Source of the DNA: an uncultured Phascolarctobacterium sp.
GTDB taxonomy: Bacteria; Bacillota; Negativicutes; Acidaminococcales; Acidaminococcaceae
Length of the DNA: 6,447 nucleotides
Direction: 5' to 3'
Assembly: GCA_934234275.1 (NCBI GenBank)
Contig: CAKQHU010000081.1
Location: 1-6,447 of the forward strand
A program made the position numbers and the translations under genes. The notes beneath the pieces were generated by a model. It saw only the letters and a list, made by a program, of their open reading frames with translations. It ran no database searches and had not been told where the DNA came from. Below are positions 4,879 to 6,447 of this stretch, piece by piece (position 1 is the first letter of the stretch; each line of letters opens with the position of its first letter).

Positions 4879-5685
4879 ATGGATAGCAAAAAAGCTCTGG
4901 TGGTTATCAGCTTCGGCTCCACCTTCGACGAAACCAGAACCCACGATATCGGCGGCATTGAGCAGGCACTCGCTGCAGCCTTCCCTGCCTATGACCAGTA
5001 CCGTGCCTTTACCTCCGTAATTATCCGTAAACGTCTGGCTGAGCGCGGCATCAAAATCGACGATACGGAAACAGTGCTGCAAAAGCTGGTTGACGCAGGC
5101 TATGAAGAGGTAGTGCTGCAGCCGACACATCTGCTGCACGGCGAAGAATTTGAACAGAAGATTCTCAGCCTCAAGGATAAATTTACCGCTAAATTCCAAA
5201 AGATTATTATCAGCCAGCCTCTTATCGTTAACGAAGAGGACTATAAGCTGGCAGCAGCAGCCATTGCCGTTCAGGTTCCGCCCTTAGCGCCGGGCGAAGG
5301 CGTAGTTCTGATGGGCCACGGCACTCCGCGCAATAACAATAAAGCACATGGCTACACCTACGTTAAGCTGCAGGAAATCTTTGATTCTATGAAATTCCCT
5401 GTTATTGTAGGAACAGTAGAAGAAGAGGATACTCCTAATTTTGAAGCGGTTCTCGAAAAGCTGCAGGAGCGCAAATACAAGCATGTACATATGTATCCTC
5501 TGATGGTTGTTGCCGGCGACCACGCCAACAATGATATGTACAGCGACGAGGAAGACAGCTGGAAAACTCAGATTGAAGCTTTAGGCATCAAAACAACCGG
5601 CCATCTGTGCGGTCTTGGCCGTTCCAAAGCTATTCAGGCTATTTATATCCAACATGTTTTACGCGTTTTGTCTTTAGAAGATTGA
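4879..5685 (+). CDS. cbiK: Sirohydrochlorin cobaltochelatase CbiK (cytoplasmic)
   Basis: This 268-residue enzyme inserts Co(II) into sirohydrochlorin (or its reduced precursor) in the anaerobic, early-cobalt route to cobalamin; it acts in the cytoplasm. Length and start (MDSKKALVVISFGSTFDETR) match Salmonella CbiK (264 residues), and there is no signal peptide. The metal ligands are all present: E90 in HGEEFEQ, H147 in VLMGHGTPR, and H215 in MVVAGDHANNDM (equivalent to E89, H145, H207). Further family marks are YRAFTSVIIRKRL (41-53), YPLMVVAGDHANNDM (206-220) and SDEEDSW (222-228). The ribosome site AGAGGT (4861-4866) lies twelve bases from the ATG, longer than ideal, but no other in-frame start exists between them. 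Codon use is less biased than in the exported copy, suggesting lower expression. No other cob/cbi genes are in the window, so the gene is detached from a cobalamin operon here. CbiK can also insert iron in vitro, so a part in siroheme synthesis cannot be excluded. Confidence 0.95.
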   Translation: MDSKKALVVISFGSTFDETRTHDIGGIEQALAAAFPAYDQYRAFTSVIIRKRLAERGIKIDDTETVLQKLVDAGYEEVVLQPTHLLHGEEFEQKILSLKDKFTAKFQKIIISQPLIVNEEDYKLAAAAIAVQVPPLAPGEGVVLMGHGTPRNNNKAHGYTYVKLQEIFDSMKFPVIVGTVEEEDTPNFEAVLEKLQERKYKHVHMYPLMVVAGDHANNDMYSDEEDSWKTQIEALGIKTTGHLCGLGRSKAIQAIYIQHVLRVLSLED

Positions 5686-5704
5686 CATTTATTAATAATT
5701 AAAT

Positions 5705-5754
5705 AAAAAAACCTGCATTCTGTCCCCTTCGCGGGGAATATTGCAGGTTTTTTT
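5705..5754 (+). terminator. Rho-independent terminator after the cytoplasmic CbiK gene
   Basis: CCTGCA (5712-5717) pairs with TGCAGG (5742-5747), and inside it CCCC (5724-5727) pairs with GGGG (5733-5736) across TTCGC. A run of A before the stem (from 5705) and seven T after it (5748-5754) extend the stem and would let it work on either strand. Confidence 0.93.
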
Positions 5755-5755
5755 A

Positions 5756-5785
5756 TTGCTTAATGCAACAAAGTTATGCTATAAT
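5756..5785 (+). promoter_or_regulatory. Promoter of the DcuC-family transporter gene
   Basis: An exact TATAAT (5780-5785) is preceded by an extended -10 TGC (5777-5779), with TTGCTT (5756-5761, three of six) as a weak -35 at 18 bases. The -35 lies in TTGC-TTAAT-GCAA (5756-5768), a small inverted repeat that could bind an activator or repressor. The leader would be about 48 bases. Confidence 0.6.
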
Positions 5786-5823
5786 GGAATTGCCTAAATT
5801 TTTGTAAAATAAATTCATAAGAG

Positions 5824-5830
5824 AAAGGGA
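5824..5830 (+). promoter_or_regulatory. Ribosome binding site for the TTG-started transporter
   Basis: AAAGGGA ends nine bases before the TTG at 5840. Two ATG codons in between (5830 and 5833) are in another frame, which closes after about 52 codons, and the site lies too close to serve them. Confidence 0.6.
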
Positions 5831-5839
5831 TGATGAAAA

Positions 5840-6447
5840 TTGGGTATTGTTATTTCTGCAATTATAACTTTTTGGGTTGGCTATTTGATTTACAAAAAGT
5901 ACAAGCCACAGCCTGTGCTCTTCATGGGCGGTATTATCATGATGTATATCGCTGCTATGCTGGGTTACAGCCAGATTTTAGGAGCTAAGGCTACAACAGG
6001 CTCCGTAATTTTCGATGCCTTTGAATTTATCCGCGCAACCTTCAGCTCTAATGTCGGCAAGCTCGGTCTGAACATTATGTCTGTAGGCGCTTTTGCTAAA
6101 TACATGGATAAAATCGGCGCTTCCCGCTCTTTAGTACGTTTAACCATCAAACCGTTGATGGCTTTAAAATCTCCCTATCTGGTAATGAGCGGCACCTGGA
6201 TTATCGGCATGCTCATCGGCCTGTGCATCAACAGTGCCTCCGGTCTGGCAATGCTGCTGATGGTAACCATGTTCCCCATTCTGTTAGGTTTGGGCGTAAG
6301 CCGTCTGTCCGCAACCGCTGCTGTAGCAACCACCCTCTGCTTCGACTGGAGCCCCAGTGATACCGGAACCATCCTCTCCGCCGAAACCGCAGGCGTTGAC
6401 CCTGTAGTTTACTGGAGCCATTATCAGGTTCCTATCGTTGCTGTAGC
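5840..6447 (+). CDS. dcuC: DcuC-family C4-dicarboxylate carrier (5' part, cut by window edge)
   Basis: The first 202 codons of an integral membrane carrier of the DcuC family, which moves succinate, fumarate or malate in anaerobes. The start is TTG at 5840: an in-frame TGA lies at 5834-5836, and the first in-frame ATG is at codon 29, past the first membrane segment. Hydrophobic stretches are at about residues 3-18, 26-42, 72-88 (weaker), 113-132 and 136-151. Family features that align with E. coli DcuC are VLFMGGIIMMYIAAMLG (26-42), GKLGLNIMSVGAFAKYMDKIGAS (73-95), KSPYLVM (110-116), INSASGLAMLLMVTMFPIL (130-148) and GVSRLSATAAVATT (152-165). The usual length is about 460 residues, so slightly over half lies beyond the window. 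In succinate-using Negativicutes such carriers supply succinate for decarboxylation; that role here is inference. The substrate direction and exact ligand cannot be read from this part. Confidence 0.9.
   Translation, partial: MGIVISAIITFWVGYLIYKKYKPQPVLFMGGIIMMYIAAMLGYSQILGAKATTGSVIFDAFEFIRATFSSNVGKLGLNIMSVGAFAKYMDKIGASRSLVRLTIKPLMALKSPYLVMSGTWIIGMLIGLCINSASGLAMLLMVTMFPILLGLGVSRLSATAAVATTLCFDWSPSDTGTILSAETAGVDPVVYWSHYQVPIVAV

Noticed and set aside
5830..5990. Small reading frame of about 52 codons starting at ATG 5830/5833
   Set aside because: The purine-rich site is too close to these ATGs, the frame has no recognisable features, and it overlaps the well-supported transporter.

Overview
The window looks like chromosomal DNA of an anaerobic Firmicute, most likely a diderm member of the Negativicutes (Phascolarctobacterium/Acidaminococcus/Megasphaera-like). 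This is an inference from protein content: two class II cobaltochelatases of the CbiK type, one of them exported; a short DtxR-family regulator; and a DcuC-type C4-dicarboxylate carrier. Moderate GC, AGGAG-type ribosome sites and consensus sigma-70-like promoters agree. No species can be named from the sequence alone. There is no mobile element, CRISPR array, tRNA or rRNA.

Layout. The left third is on the minus strand: a lipoprotein substrate-binding protein of an ABC importer (18-1052) and, transcribed before it, an FkbM-type methyltransferase (1281-2366). They are separated by a 228-base gap that holds a possible promoter and several short inverted repeats. From about 2440 everything runs on the plus strand. 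A DtxR-family metalloregulator (2538-2903) is divergent from the methyltransferase, and the two promoters overlap. A small exported protein of unknown function (2932-3588) follows 28 bases after the regulator and ends in a strong terminator. Next come two separately transcribed CbiK paralogues: an exported one (3766-4758) with a full-consensus promoter and its own terminator, and a cytoplasmic one (4879-5685), also with a terminator. The right edge is the first 202 codons of a DcuC-family transporter (5840 to beyond 6447), which starts at TTG.

How the parts fit. The common theme is metal and tetrapyrrole handling. The cytoplasmic CbiK is the expected enzyme for cobalt insertion in anaerobic cobalamin synthesis. 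The exported CbiK keeps the Glu/His/His metal site but sits outside the membrane, as in the periplasmic CbiK of Desulfovibrio vulgaris, where a role in haem or iron handling rather than B12 synthesis has been suggested. The DtxR-like protein has an iron-type Cys/Glu/His set and could control its own operon and perhaps neighbours. The binding protein belongs to a broad family that includes ferric-iron binders, but its ligand is not decided. DcuC and the methyltransferase seem functionally unrelated to this theme.

The most interesting item is the side-by-side exported/cytoplasmic CbiK pair. The exported copy carries the marks of high expression and an extra N-terminal segment.
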